Shown here one piece after another: positions 6,602-6,863 of a DNA stretch of 6,863 nucleotides (positions within the stretch are counted from its first letter, which is position 1; every line of letters begins with the position of its first letter). The stretch is taken from assembly GCA_017556665.1 (NCBI GenBank), contig JAFYMJ010000168.1, forward strand, positions 1-6,863, in the 5' to 3' direction. Origin of the DNA: Bacteroidales bacterium. GTDB lineage: Bacteria; Bacteroidota; Bacteroidia; Bacteroidales; UBA932. A program made the position numbers and the translations under genes. The notes under the pieces are model-generated. The model was not told the DNA's origin. It saw only the letters and a program-made list of their open reading frames with translations, and searched no databases.

Positions 6602-6863
6602 TTACTCAGCGTCACCAGCTCCACCACCAGCGTTTGTACCGCCATGACCGTCACCGTGACCATCACCGTGGTTGTCACCGTGGCTGTCATCACCCTCATG
6701 ATCATCATGAGAATCGTTACCGAATACTACAGAGATAACAGAGTTAACCTCCTCTAAAGTAGCACAAGTATACTCAGCACCATCATACTCAATTACATAT
6801 GCATTTAGAGCAAAGTTGTGAACTACGTTGTAAGCAATAGCAGTTTTACCAGGGAATAGAACC
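6602..6863 (-). CDS. Unrecognised protein with His/Asp/Gly-rich C-terminal tail (5' end missing)
   Basis: An open frame enters from the right edge and ends at the TAA at 6604-6602, giving the last 86 residues of a longer protein. I do not recognise the family. The visible part has an apparently folded stretch (about visible residues 1-48, e.g. VLFPGKTAIAYNVVHNFAL and AEYTCATLEEVNSVISVVFG). A low-complexity tail follows (about 49-86), with SHDDHEGDD, four DxHG units, then GGTNAGGGAGDAE. The tail holds seven His and many Asp, suggesting divalent metal binding, but that is inference; it could simply be a flexible linker. That it is real coding DNA is supported by the open frame, synonymous variation among the repeat units, and codon use (GGT, GCT, GTT, AAC) like that of the OmpA-family gene. 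It lies 35 bases before the YjbH-type gene, so it is probably part of the same operon. No signal peptide can be assessed because the N-terminus is outside the window. Confidence 0.8.
   Translation of the reverse strand, partial: VLFPGKTAIAYNVVHNFALNAYVIEYDGAEYTCATLEEVNSVISVVFGNDSHDDHEGDDSHGDNHGDGHGDGHGGTNAGGGAGDAE
6641..6688 (-). repeat. Four tandem 12-bp units encoding DxHG
   Basis: On the minus strand four in-frame 12-base units encode DSHG, DNHG, DGHG and DGHG. The units are GACAGCCACGGT, GACAACCACGGT, GATGGTCACGGT and GACGGTCATGGC. The mix of third-position changes suggests selection on the peptide rather than very recent slippage. The region upstream (HDDHEGDD) is similar in composition but not in register. 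Confidence 0.85.

Noticed and set aside
6641..6720. CRISPR-like or non-coding repeat array
   Set aside because: The repeats are 12-base, in frame, contiguous without spacers, and vary mostly at third codon positions, which identifies them as protein-coding repeats.

Overview
The window looks like chromosomal DNA of a member of the Bacteroidota, probably Bacteroidales. The DNA is AT-rich. Four of the gene starts or gaps carry exact matches to the Bacteroidota -7 promoter element TAnnTTTG or lie in operons behind one, and Shine-Dalgarno sequences are weak or absent. The proteins also fit: a RprY/PhoB-like response regulator with the DIMMEGISG phosphorylation loop, a short YjbH-type outer-membrane protein, and an OmpA-family porin with a coiled linker. 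There are no mobile elements, CRISPR arrays, tRNAs or rRNAs. No gene-free stretch exceeds about 125 bases, so the region is compact housekeeping and envelope DNA.

Left part (1-2746): an OmpR/PhoB-type response regulator is read leftward and runs off the window. It is divergent from a rightward pair made of folE (GTP cyclohydrolase I) and trkA (regulatory subunit of a Trk K+ uptake system), which are 15 bases apart. The 122-base gap between regulator and folE holds one TAnnTTTG box facing each way. No trkH follows trkA. Its end instead overlaps, by 8 bases, the end of the convergent gene from the right half.

Right part (2739-6863): everything is on the minus strand. In transcription order it comprises the 3' end of an unrecognised gene with a His/Asp/Gly-rich tail, a YjbH-domain outer-membrane protein, an OmpA-family protein, a strong intrinsic terminator, and an ABC-F ATPase of the Uup type. 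The first three are separated by gaps of exactly 35 bases each and appear to form one envelope operon ended by the terminator. The ABC-F gene has its own promoter, whose -33 element lies inside the terminator hairpin and whose spacer is the terminator's 3' arm plus T-tract. This is the most striking structural feature of the window.

I do not see a clearly new multi-gene defence, mobile or biosynthetic system. The least explained items are the His-rich protein/YjbH/OmpA envelope cluster and the fused terminator-promoter.
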